This document shows positions 51,781 through 59,725 of a stretch of DNA of 64,000 bases, in pieces. The notes beneath the pieces were generated by a model, which was not told the DNA's origin, ran no database searches, and saw nothing but the letters and a program-made list of their open reading frames with translations. Position 1 is the first letter of the stretch; each line of letters starts with the position of its first letter. Origin of the DNA: an uncultured Pelagibacteraceae bacterium (GTDB lineage: Bacteria > Pseudomonadota > Alphaproteobacteria > Pelagibacterales > Pelagibacteraceae). The position numbers and the translations under genes are program-made. Location: NCBI GenBank assembly GCA_902616245.1, contig CACMSB010000003.1, positions 1 through 64,000 of the forward strand. The letters are read 5' to 3'.

Positions 51781-53706
51781 TTAACCTTTACCTCTCCAAG
51801 GTATAGTCTTATCTATAATTTTTCTCAAAGTTACGTCAAAAAGAAGACCCAACATACCCATTATAAAAATTGTGATCCAAATTACTTCATATTGAAAATA
51901 CTTTTTGGCAACATTTTCAACAAATCCAATTCCAGTTGTACCTGCTAAAAATTCTGCTGCAACTAAAGTCCCCCAGCACATACCAACAGCTACTCTAATA
52001 CCTGTTAAAATTTCAGGTAAAGAATTTGGAAAAATAACATATCTAAGTATTTGTCTTTTAGAAGCACCAAGAGAATGTGCTGCATGTATTTTAGATAGCT
52101 GTGTACCTGATGCTCCAGCTCTAGCTGAAATGATCATTATAGACAATGAAACCATAAATAATAAAAATACTTTTCCAGTATTATCAATACCTAAAACCGA
52201 GATTATTAAAGGAGCCCACGCAAGTGGAGGTACTGGTCTATAAAGTTCAATTAATGGATCAAAGAAACCTTTAGCAAATCTATTTAAGCCCATGAAAAGT
52301 CCTAATGGAACACCAATCAATATTCCAAAAACTAATCCAAGAAAAACTCTTAAAAATGAATCCCAAATATGACCATAAGGAACAGGGATTTTAAATAATT
52401 TAAAATCACCAGTAACAATTTTTAAAACTTTACCTTTAAAATTTTGCTTAACCACACCGTCTTTAGTGTGAACCGGATATTCTCCAGGCAAAACATCAGC
52501 TATCCAATCTGGCAATATAAAGCCAATTATTTGGCTTACATCCATCATATCAATCCAAAGAAGTGGGATATTTTTGTAACCTACACTTGGCTTAGACATT
52601 AAAATAAATTTATTAAGTGTATCTGAGGGTTTTGGTAACCATCTACCTGAACCTTGCTCAGAACAACTAGGACCACTTGCAACTATAGTTCCTGCAGGGA
52701 ATAAAAGAATGTCAATTAATCTTAAACCACCTTGCTCAGTTTTTTGAAGATTATCAAATTCAATAATTGCATTTTGCATTTCATTAAGAGCATTTGGTGG
52801 ATAAATACTTGCAAATTCAATTCTTCTTGCAATTTTTACAATGTTTTTTGCGTAAGTAGATGCCACTTCCTCAGTGTCATCTAAATTTTTTCTATATAAT
52901 TTTATCTCTGATTTAAGTTCTTTTATTGCATTTTTGAATTGAGGATTATGGTTTCTTAATTTAAAAAATTTATCGTTAATTTTTTTTAATTGTTCAGCTG
53001 CAGCGTGAAATTTTAATCCTCTATCTGTTTCAGGCACTAAAGGCACTTCAATAGTATTTTCTATTGATCCTGTTCCGGCACTTACAGTTACTATGCCCCA
53101 GCTTCCTTGCTCAGCAATTGCTTTTTGTCTTTCATTTTTTTGCTCTGGTGTTTCAAATGGATAATCTTTCTTTTGAAAATTAGTGCTTAACAATCTAATT
53201 TCATCAGTCATCTCATCTATTTTAATTTTTGTGTTAATCTCCATTAGATTATCGTTAGTAAGTAATGGAATTAATTTGTTTGTTTTATTAATAAAACCAA
53301 CTAATGCAGTTTTCTGTATGTTGCTTAAATCTGGCGAATTTTGAATTTCTAAACTTATTTTTTTAAGATTTTTATTTTCTATTTTTATTATTGAAGTACT
53401 TTTGAATTCTCTTTCTTCAATTGGAAATTGATATTTTAATCCTAATAAAGACTCATTGATTTTTGCGACCTGACATAATTCATTTGCTGATTTTGGATAA
53501 AATCCTTTTGCAATATCCCAAGAATAATAAAGCCAAACTAACAATATTGCACTGCTTCCGACAATTATCCAATGAGTTCCACCTTTTGCTCTTTCTGGAT
53601 TTCCAAAAACTGCATCAACTTTTTCAGTTTTTATTAAACGTCTTCCATAAAGTATGCACCCGATAATTGATACGACAATTAATATTGTTATTATTTGAGT
53701 AAACAT
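51781..53706 (-). CDS. tauC: Taurine/sulfonate ABC permease with a long N-terminal extension (TauC)
   Basis: 641 residues. The last 230 residues are a standard TauC/SsuC permease (six helices, EAA loop HAAHSLGASKRQILRYVIFPNSLPEI). In front is a roughly 400-residue extension with membrane helices near 3-20 and 48-66, then a periplasmic, charged, helical region, and finally a segment (GPSCSEQGSGRWLPKPSDTLNKF) joining the permease. Typical TauC is about 275 residues. The permease domain follows TauB directly (no gap), and the extension could act as a substrate-capture or docking domain. Confidence 0.88.
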   Translation of the reverse strand: MFTQIITILIVVSIIGCILYGRRLIKTEKVDAVFGNPERAKGGTHWIIVGSSAILLVWLYYSWDIAKGFYPKSANELCQVAKINESLLGLKYQFPIEEREFKSTSIIKIENKNLKKISLEIQNSPDLSNIQKTALVGFINKTNKLIPLLTNDNLMEINTKIKIDEMTDEIRLLSTNFQKKDYPFETPEQKNERQKAIAEQGSWGIVTVSAGTGSIENTIEVPLVPETDRGLKFHAAAEQLKKINDKFFKLRNHNPQFKNAIKELKSEIKLYRKNLDDTEEVASTYAKNIVKIARRIEFASIYPPNALNEMQNAIIEFDNLQKTEQGGLRLIDILLFPAGTIVASGPSCSEQGSGRWLPKPSDTLNKFILMSKPSVGYKNIPLLWIDMMDVSQIIGFILPDWIADVLPGEYPVHTKDGVVKQNFKGKVLKIVTGDFKLFKIPVPYGHIWDSFLRVFLGLVFGILIGVPLGLFMGLNRFAKGFFDPLIELYRPVPPLAWAPLIISVLGIDNTGKVFLLFMVSLSIMIISARAGASGTQLSKIHAAHSLGASKRQILRYVIFPNSLPEILTGIRVAVGMCWGTLVAAEFLAGTTGIGFVENVAKKYFQYEVIWITIFIMGMLGLLFDVTLRKIIDKTIPWRGKG

Positions 53707-54504
53707 TTAATTTTCTTTTCCCATAATTTCTTCCTCCATGTTCCAAATCATGGATAAAATTTCTTCTCTTTTTGACGAAAAATCTTTATTTTTTTTTATT
53801 TCTCTTAAATCTTCTTTTAAACCCATCTCTGCAAATGGAAGATTATATTCTTTATGTATCCTACCTGGTCTTGGTGCCATTACGTACAACCTTTCACCAA
53901 GCAGTAGTGCTTCCTCAACCGAGTGTGTAATTAAAATAATTGTTTTTCCAGTTTCTTTCCAAATTTTCAAAACTAAAGATTGCATTTTTTCTCTTGTTAG
54001 AGCATCAAGAGCACCTAAAGGCTCATCCATTAAAATCAAATCAGGATCATTGATTAAACACCTTGCAAGAGCTACTCTTTGCTGCATTCCTCCAGACAAT
54101 TGATATGTTGGGGTATTTCCAAATCCTTTTAAGCCAACAATCTCTAGCCACTCATCAACTTTTTTTGAAGTTTCTATAGGATCTTTTTTTTTCATTCTAA
54201 GACCAAAGTTTACGTTCTCTGCAACAGTCAACCATTCAAATAATGCACCTTGTTGAAAAACCATGCCTCTTTCAACTCCAGGTCCATCAATTTCTTTACC
54301 ATTCAAAGTTATATTTCCAGATGTTGGTCTTAAGAAACCAGCTGCAATATTTAACAAAGTTGTTTTTCCACAACCAGAAGGCCCAAGAACTGTTAGAAGT
54401 TCTCCTTTTTTTAATTTGAAATTTAAATCTTTTAAAGCATGAACAGTCTCTCCTTTTGGAGTTTTGAAAATCATGTTTAGATTTTGAGATATCAAATCAC
54501 TCAT
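53707..54504 (-). CDS. tauB: Taurine/sulfonate ABC ATPase (TauB)
   Basis: 265 residues with Walker A GPSGCGKTT, Q-loop MVFQQGALFEW, signature LSGGMQQRV and Walker B LILMDEPLGALD, followed by ITHSVEEALLLGERLYVMAPRPGRI, the typical TauB/SsuB ending. It powers uptake with TauC, whose start follows its stop directly. It is downstream of the TauA gene across a strong hairpin. Substrate class taurine or another aliphatic sulfonate, by context. Confidence 0.92.
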   Translation of the reverse strand: MSDLISQNLNMIFKTPKGETVHALKDLNFKLKKGELLTVLGPSGCGKTTLLNIAAGFLRPTSGNITLNGKEIDGPGVERGMVFQQGALFEWLTVAENVNFGLRMKKKDPIETSKKVDEWLEIVGLKGFGNTPTYQLSGGMQQRVALARCLINDPDLILMDEPLGALDALTREKMQSLVLKIWKETGKTIILITHSVEEALLLGERLYVMAPRPGRIHKEYNLPFAEMGLKEDLREIKKNKDFSSKREEILSMIWNMEEEIMGKEN

Positions 54505-54536
54505 TAGCTGACTTTATATAAAATATTTACTTAAAA

Positions 54537-54567
54537 AAATAGGCACCAATAAAATTGGCGCCTATTT
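54537..54567 (-). terminator. Hairpin with U-tract between tauA and tauB
   Basis: A 14 bp stem (54537-54550 with 54554-54567) closes a 3-base loop. One pair is A-C on the plus strand but a stable G-U on the minus-strand RNA, so the structure is tuned to the transcribed strand. A run of seven U follows. This resembles an intrinsic terminator that must allow readthrough into tauB. Confidence 0.78.
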
Positions 54568-54586
54568 AATTATTCTAATCTTTAAA

Positions 54587-55528
54587 TTATAAAGGTAAGA
54601 AACTAGTGTCTACTGCTCCACCTGGAGTTCCCATTCCTTTTAAGAATGCATCTAAGTTTCCGCTTTCCATAGATTTTTTAGTTTCTTCTGGAGTTAAGAA
54701 TTTAAAACCACTTAAAGTGTCTTTCATATCAGCAATTTTCATCTCTGAAGCTTTTGACATAGAATTCATATCACTTTTTCCATTTCTATATCTTTCATTT
54801 GCTTCATGAGTTACTTCAATAAAAGTTCTCAACATTCCAGGATTTTCCTTCATAAACTTGTCTGTTACAGAAGTAATATCTATTCCTAAAATACCTGCAT
54901 CTCTTGCTTCTTGAACAGTTAAAAGTCTTGATCCTACAGCAACTGCAGCTTTGATAGAATTACCACCAAATAGACATGCCATTACTACATCTCCACTTAC
55001 TAATGCAGCCGCACCTTCTTCAGGGTCCATTTGAATTATATCCATTTTGCTTCTGTCAGCTCCGACAACTTTCATACTTTCGTCGAAAACGTACTCAGCC
55101 ATAGTACCTAACGGAACAGCAACTTTTTTACCTTCTAATTCTGTTGCATTAGCTTTTGTTATTCCTGAAGCATTAGATGTTACACAAGTTGTTCCACCCA
55201 TTCCGTACTCCATTGCAATATCAACTAATTTGATAGGTGCATTTGATTTTACAGCATTAATAAATGGTACTAAACCTTGTGAGTAAGAAATATCAATATC
55301 TCCTGCTAACATAGCATCTGTCATTGCCCCACCATTTGTGAAGTTTGTCCATTTTACTGGAACTCCTAAAGCTTTAGCAAAATTCTTTTTTTGCATGTCC
55401 TCTAAATTTGGACTTGGCCACTCTAGAAAGTATGCAACTCTAACCTCGTTCGCAGCAGAGTTTGCTGCTGTGATTGTTAAGTTTAGAGCAAATAAACTTC
55501 CTAAAATGAAACTAATTATTTTTTTCAT
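54587..55528 (-). CDS. tauA: Taurine/sulfonate-binding protein (TauA)
   Basis: 313 residues with a signal peptide (MKKIISFILGSLFALNLTITAANSA). The mature start NEVRVAYFLEWPSPNLEDMQKKNFAKALGV is the TauA/SsuA opening; TNFTNGGAMTDAMLAGDIDISYSQGLVPFINAVKS and GKKVAVPLGTMAEYVFDESMK follow. It captures taurine or a related sulfonate in the periplasm. First gene of tauABC, divergent from the aminotransferase, with 173 bp between the starts. A hairpin follows its stop. Confidence 0.9.
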   Translation of the reverse strand: MKKIISFILGSLFALNLTITAANSAANEVRVAYFLEWPSPNLEDMQKKNFAKALGVPVKWTNFTNGGAMTDAMLAGDIDISYSQGLVPFINAVKSNAPIKLVDIAMEYGMGGTTCVTSNASGITKANATELEGKKVAVPLGTMAEYVFDESMKVVGADRSKMDIIQMDPEEGAAALVSGDVVMACLFGGNSIKAAVAVGSRLLTVQEARDAGILGIDITSVTDKFMKENPGMLRTFIEVTHEANERYRNGKSDMNSMSKASEMKIADMKDTLSGFKFLTPEETKKSMESGNLDAFLKGMGTPGGAVDTSFLPL

Positions 55529-55689
55529 TTCATCTCCTGTTAATTAAATTTAATTATCGATATTTAAGTTTAAATTTTCTTTTAAGTAAATGATGAATAA
55601 ATTACACAGGCTTCAAAAGTTATTAGTTACAACCTATAGTTGCGGTCATTTAACATAGCAAGTATGACTAAAATTTACTGGTTAATTTA

Positions 55690-55695
55690 TATAAT
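55690..55695 (+). promoter_or_regulatory. -10 element of the aminotransferase-alanine dehydrogenase operon
   Basis: TATAAT lies 7 bp before the ATG at 55702, so transcription would begin at or next to that ATG, giving a leaderless message or use of the ATG at 55720. No good -35 is visible; the best is TGACTA at 55665 with a 19 bp spacer. An imperfect inverted repeat CAACCTATAGTTG lies at 55630-55642. Confidence 0.4.
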
Positions 55696-55701
55696 TAGTC
55701 T

Positions 55702-57063
55702 ATGAATCGAAACATAATTATGAGTTCAGAAAAACCTCAAATACCAAATTCTTTAAATGAACATTGGATGCCATTTACATCTAATAGAGATTTTAAAGAG
55801 TCTCCAAGATTAATTGTAGAAGCAAAAGGTGTTTATTTAAAAAATCATCAAGGCCAAACTCAGATAGATGCAAGCTCAGGATTATTTTGCAATCCATTAG
55901 GACACGGAAGAGAAGAAATTATTAATGCAATTACAAATCAGTTAAAAAAATTAGATTATGCTCAACCATTTCAACAAGGTTTTGGTGGTTCATTTGAACT
56001 TGCAACAAAAATTTCAAAACATACACCAGGAAATTTAAATAGAATTTTTTATACAATTTGTGGATCTACTGCTGTTGAGACTGCAATTAAAATTGCAGTT
56101 GCATATCATAAAGCAAGAGGTGAAGGACATAGATTTAGGTTTGTTGGAAGAGAAAGAGGTTATCACGGCATGAATATCGGAGCTACTTCTGTTGGTGGAA
56201 TGATTAACAACGTGAAAACATTTGCCAATGTTTTGATGCCAGGTGTTCTTCACATGAGACATACACATTTACCAGAACATAAATTTGTTTCAGGTCAACC
56301 TGAAACTGGTGCAGAGATGGCAGAAGATCTAGAGAGAATTTGTACAAATTTTGGTTCAGAAAATATAGCAGCTTGTATTGTTGAACCAATTGCTGGATCG
56401 ACAGGAACTTTAGTTCCACCAAAAGGATATTTACAAAGACTAAGAGAAATTTGCGATAAGCATGGAATTTTATTAGTTTTTGATGAAGTTATTACTGGAT
56501 GGGGAAGAACAGGTTCACCATTTGCATCACAAGAATACGGAGTTACACCTGATATTATAACAATGGCTAAAGCTACAACAAATGGAATAAGTCCTTTAGG
56601 TGCAGTTGCATGTAAAGAAGAAATATACGACACGGTTATGGATGGATCTCCAAAAGGAACAATAGAACTGTTTCATGGTTATACTTATTCAGGAATTCCA
56701 GTGTCAGTAGCTGCAGGCTTAGCGGTTCAAGATATTTTTGAGAAAGATGACATCTTTAATAGAGCAAAAAATTTATCTCCATATTTCCAAGAAGGTTTAA
56801 TGTCTTTAAAAGATATTGATGTTGTTGATAACATAAGAGGATATGGAATGATGGGTGGTATTGATATTAAAATGCATAAAAAACCTGGCGCAGCAGGATT
56901 TACATGTTTCAAACACTGTTATGATGCTGGGGTTAACTTTAAAGCGACTGGAGATTGTTTAATTATTGCTCCAATGTTTATCTGTGAAAAAAAACATATT
57001 GATGAAATTATCGAGAAACTAAGAACTGGTATAACCAACTATTCAAAAAGCAAAAAAAATTAA
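55702..57063 (+). CDS. tpa: Taurine/beta-alanine:pyruvate aminotransferase (class III)
   Basis: 453 residues. LNEHWMPFTSNRDFKESPRLIVEAKGVYL is the omega-amino-acid:pyruvate aminotransferase opening, GRERGYHGMNIGATSVGG follows, VFDEVITGWGRTG has the PLP-phosphate Asp, and AKATTNGISPLGAV the Schiff-base Lys. The family transfers the amino group of beta-alanine or taurine to pyruvate. Next to tauABC and alanine dehydrogenase, taurine to sulfoacetaldehyde is the likely reaction. The start could be the second Met (55720). Confidence 0.88.
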   Translation: MNRNIIMSSEKPQIPNSLNEHWMPFTSNRDFKESPRLIVEAKGVYLKNHQGQTQIDASSGLFCNPLGHGREEIINAITNQLKKLDYAQPFQQGFGGSFELATKISKHTPGNLNRIFYTICGSTAVETAIKIAVAYHKARGEGHRFRFVGRERGYHGMNIGATSVGGMINNVKTFANVLMPGVLHMRHTHLPEHKFVSGQPETGAEMAEDLERICTNFGSENIAACIVEPIAGSTGTLVPPKGYLQRLREICDKHGILLVFDEVITGWGRTGSPFASQEYGVTPDIITMAKATTNGISPLGAVACKEEIYDTVMDGSPKGTIELFHGYTYSGIPVSVAAGLAVQDIFEKDDIFNRAKNLSPYFQEGLMSLKDIDVVDNIRGYGMMGGIDIKMHKKPGAAGFTCFKHCYDAGVNFKATGDCLIIAPMFICEKKHIDEIIEKLRTGITNYSKSKKN

Positions 57064-57072
57064 TTTAATTCT

Positions 57073-58191
57073 ATGAAAATAGGGGTTCCAAAAGAAATAA
57101 AGCCTCAGGAAAATAGAATTGGACTCACTCCCGAAAGTGTTAAGACATTGACTTCAAACGGCCACGAAGTTTTAATTGAAAACAATGGAGGGTTTGAAGC
57201 AGGATTTGAAAACGATCATTATGTATCAAGTGGTGCAAAAATAGTTAATGCAGCTGAAGATATATTTAACGACTCTGACATCATTGTTAAAGTTAAAGAG
57301 CCACAATCTAGTGAGGTAAAAATGATAAGAGAAAATCAAGTTGTCTTTACCTATCTTCATCTTGCTGCAGCTAAGAAACTGACACAAGGTTTAATAGACA
57401 ACAAATCAATATGTATTGCTTATGAAACAGTTACAGATAATAATGGAAGACTTCCTTTGTTAGCACCAATGAGTGCAGTAGCTGGAAGAATGTCAGTACA
57501 AGCAGGTGCACATTGTTTAGAAAAAAATCAAAAAGGTCGTGGTCTTTTGTTAGGAGGAGCTCCTGGTGTAGAGCCTGGAAATGTTGTTATACTTGGAGGT
57601 GGAGTAGTAGGAGAAAATGCTGCTATAATTGCAACAGGCATGAAAGCCAAAGTTAATATTGTAGATAAATCTGAAAAAAGATTAAACGAACTTACCCAAA
57701 TGTTTGGAGATAAAATAATACCTAATTTAAGTGATAAAACTGATTTAGAAAATTTAATTTCCGAATGTGATTTGTTAGTAGGTGGAGTTTTGATACCAGG
57801 TGCTGAGGCACCAAAATTAGTTACAAAGAATATGTTAAAAAAAATGAAAAGAGGTTCGGTAATTGTAGATGTTGCAATTGATCAAGGAGGATGTGTTGAA
57901 ACCAGCAAACCAACTACTTTTGCAGAACCAACTTTTATAATAGATGATATAATTCATTATTGCGTTGCAAACATGCCTGGTGGTGTTCCTAGAACATCAA
58001 CAATTGCCTTAAATAAAGCAACACTTCCTTTTTTATCTAAATTAGCAAAAGATGGTTACTTAAAAGCTTTAAATGATGATCAAAATTTTCAAGCAGGATT
58101 AAATGTATTTAAAGGAGGCGTTACTCACAAAGCTGTAGCAGATGTATTTGGCCACGATTATTTACCAGCTCACAAAGCTTTGCTTAACTAA
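57073..58191 (+). CDS. ald: Alanine dehydrogenase
   Basis: 372 residues. MKIGVPKEIKPQENRIGLTPESVKTL and VFTYLHLAA (catalytic region with Lys and His), GGGVVGENAA as NAD motif and VANMPGGVPRTSTIALNKATLPF at the end are all diagnostic. It oxidises L-alanine to pyruvate and ammonia, regenerating the pyruvate consumed by the aminotransferase 9 bp upstream. Together the pair converts taurine nitrogen to ammonium. Confidence 0.95.
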   Translation: MKIGVPKEIKPQENRIGLTPESVKTLTSNGHEVLIENNGGFEAGFENDHYVSSGAKIVNAAEDIFNDSDIIVKVKEPQSSEVKMIRENQVVFTYLHLAAAKKLTQGLIDNKSICIAYETVTDNNGRLPLLAPMSAVAGRMSVQAGAHCLEKNQKGRGLLLGGAPGVEPGNVVILGGGVVGENAAIIATGMKAKVNIVDKSEKRLNELTQMFGDKIIPNLSDKTDLENLISECDLLVGGVLIPGAEAPKLVTKNMLKKMKRGSVIVDVAIDQGGCVETSKPTTFAEPTFIIDDIIHYCVANMPGGVPRTSTIALNKATLPFLSKLAKDGYLKALNDDQNFQAGLNVFKGGVTHKAVADVFGHDYLPAHKALLN

Positions 58192-58221
58192 AATCCCTAA
58201 TTTTTCTTGCTTTTTCATAAT

Positions 58222-58249
58222 TTGACAAAAAAAAAATTAATTCTATATA
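58222..58249 (+). promoter_or_regulatory. Strong sigma-70-type promoter downstream of ald
   Basis: TTGACA at 58222-58227 and TATATA at 58244-58249 with a 16 bp spacer. No protein-coding start follows on the plus strand for about 1 kb, so it would drive a noncoding RNA. Transcription would start near 58256. Confidence 0.45.
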
Positions 58250-58254
58250 GCAGT

Positions 58255-58360
58255 CATAATTTAAAAAATTATTCCTGAATTTAACATTCATTTATTTCTC
58301 TCTTTTTTGTTGAATTCACCTCCTCGAAAGGGGAGGTAAAAAGGAATTATATTCCTTTGT
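58255..58360 (+). ncRNA. Candidate small RNA with GAAA-tetraloop hairpin
   Basis: About 100 bases from the promoter above to a terminal hairpin. An 8 bp stem with a GAAA tetraloop at 58318-58337 carries CACCTCCT on its 5' arm, identical to the anti-Shine-Dalgarno tail of 16S rRNA. A second 8 bp hairpin (58340-58358) is followed by GTTTATT, a weak terminator. The end overlaps the 3' end of the thioredoxin-like gene on the other strand. The hairpins could instead serve as a terminator for that gene. Confidence 0.35.
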
Positions 58361-58721
58361 TTATTAAATTATATATTTGGTCTTTGTCAGTTAAACCAAT
58401 TTCTCTTGCTACTTCACTTTCACCTTTAAAAACTACTATTGTAGTCCAATAATTTACACCTAAAGCTTTAGCAATATCTTCATGTTCTGTTTGCTCATAG
58501 AATAAAAACTCAACATTCTTAAAGTCTTTCATTGCTTGATCGAAAACTTTTGTTTGTGCTGCACATGTTGAACAATATTCGTTCCAAGAATTAATAACAA
58601 TTGTTTTACCAGATTTTTGAATTTCTAATAATTTTTTCAGATCAAAATTTGTAGTTTTTTCAAAACCAAATGAGATATTTGGTACTAAGATTAAAATAAG
58701 TAAGATAAAATATTTTTTCAT
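58347..58721 (-). CDS. Periplasmic thioredoxin-like protein
   Basis: 124 residues, signal peptide MKKYFILLILILVPNISFGF. The redox motif is WNEYCSTCAAQTKVF (CxxC), and NYWTTIVVFKGESEVAREIG provides the thioredoxin cis-Pro region, here shifted to Trp-Thr-Thr. It may accept electrons from CcdA (8.7 kb) and act in cytochrome c maturation or disulfide repair. It lies 13 bp after the cytochrome b561 gene. Confidence 0.8.
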   Translation of the reverse strand: MKKYFILLILILVPNISFGFEKTTNFDLKKLLEIQKSGKTIVINSWNEYCSTCAAQTKVFDQAMKDFKNVEFLFYEQTEHEDIAKALGVNYWTTIVVFKGESEVAREIGLTDKDQIYNLINKGI

Positions 58722-58734
58722 GATTTCTATTTAA

Positions 58735-59262
58735 TTATCTGGTCATTCTTTTCAAGATGTTTTCTTTCAAAAATATTTGATGAAACAAAACTGCAAAAAT
58801 ATGCAATGAGATTAAAACTATTAATGTATAATTTGAAATAACGTGAACATTGTAAAATTGATCTGCTAAATCAAAGTTATCTTCAATCCTTAATTTAAAA
58901 ATAAAAAAATTTAGTTTTTCACCATTAAATAGCTTTTTTAAAATTCCTGATGTTGTTATTGTTAAAAGTGCGACATAAAGAGCAAAATGATTCAATTTCG
59001 CAATCAAATTTTGTCCAAAGAATGCCTCAGGCATTAGTTTTGGGGACTTGCTAAAAAATTTATAAATTAACCTAAATAAGGTTATGTAAAATATAGTTAT
59101 TCCAACAATTACGTGCACATTTTCTATAGTTATTCTTAAATCCGAAAAATCCAATCTGACTAAAATAAACCCCATTGGTATCTGAGCAATTAGAAGGAGC
59201 AAAGTGAACCAATGGAAAAATTTAGCTAACCAACTATATTGTAATGTTATACTATCTGACAT
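58735..59262 (-). CDS. Cytochrome b561 family protein
   Basis: 175 residues with four membrane helices. Haem-ligand histidines lie in AKFFHWFTLLLL, ENVHVIVGITIF, NHFALYVALLT and LHIFAVLFHQ, the standard spacing of the diheme b561 domain. It transfers electrons from quinol to a periplasmic partner. Its ATG overlaps the ATG of the divergent cytochrome c gene within the four bases CATG, an unusual arrangement. Confidence 0.87.
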   Translation of the reverse strand: MSDSITLQYSWLAKFFHWFTLLLLIAQIPMGFILVRLDFSDLRITIENVHVIVGITIFYITLFRLIYKFFSKSPKLMPEAFFGQNLIAKLNHFALYVALLTITTSGILKKLFNGEKLNFFIFKLRIEDNFDLADQFYNVHVISNYTLIVLISLHIFAVLFHQIFLKENILKRMTR

Positions 59263-59725
59263 GAGCTATTTCATAAAAATAAATTGTATTTTCAAAATTA
59301 TGTTTATTGTAGCACTTTCTTTTTCATTTAATTCTAATGTTTTATCAGAAGAAAGCGCAAAAGACATTATAAAGAAAAGAAAATCTTTATTCAGTCAAAA
59401 TTATAAACTAGCAAAAAGAATTAGTATTTTGCTTAACGAAGTTGAAATTGAGGACTCAAAAAAACTGATGATTAGAATGAGTGATAATTATTTAGAATTA
59501 CTAAATTTATTTCCAGAAAATACAAAAGAGGGACACGGAACAGAGGCTTTACCAATTATTTGGGAAGAAAAAGATGAATTTAATGCTCTAATGAAAAAAT
59601 CATCAGATCAAATGATAAAGCTAGCCTCAATTATCGAAGACCAAGATGATTTTAGAGCAGCTTTGAAACAATATATGTGGTCGAGCTGTAAAGCTTGTCA
59701 TAGCAGATATAGGGCTCCACACTAA
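59261..59725 (+). CDS. Class II cytochrome c (c'/c-556 type)
   Basis: 154 residues from the ATG at 59261 (MSYFIKINCIFKIMFIVALSFSF...), with a signal peptide ending near VLSEES. Longer frames would enter the divergent b561 gene. Helical bundle with the haem motif SSCKACHSRYRAPH at the extreme C-terminus, which is diagnostic of class II. The periplasmic electron carrier is probably a partner of the b561 protein. It overlaps the next gene by TAATG. Confidence 0.85.
   Translation: MSYFIKINCIFKIMFIVALSFSFNSNVLSEESAKDIIKKRKSLFSQNYKLAKRISILLNEVEIEDSKKLMIRMSDNYLELLNLFPENTKEGHGTEALPIIWEEKDEFNALMKKSSDQMIKLASIIEDQDDFRAALKQYMWSSCKACHSRYRAPH

Noticed and set aside
58197..58291. 31-codon minus-strand frame between ald and the thioredoxin-like gene
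   Set aside because: Low-complexity AT-rich sequence and no recognisable features. It overlaps the candidate small RNA on the other strand.
58310..58358. Hairpins read as an ordinary bidirectional terminator only
   Set aside because: Not rejected fully: neither strand has a long U-run, so a terminator is weakly supported. I listed it as part of a candidate RNA instead, with low confidence.
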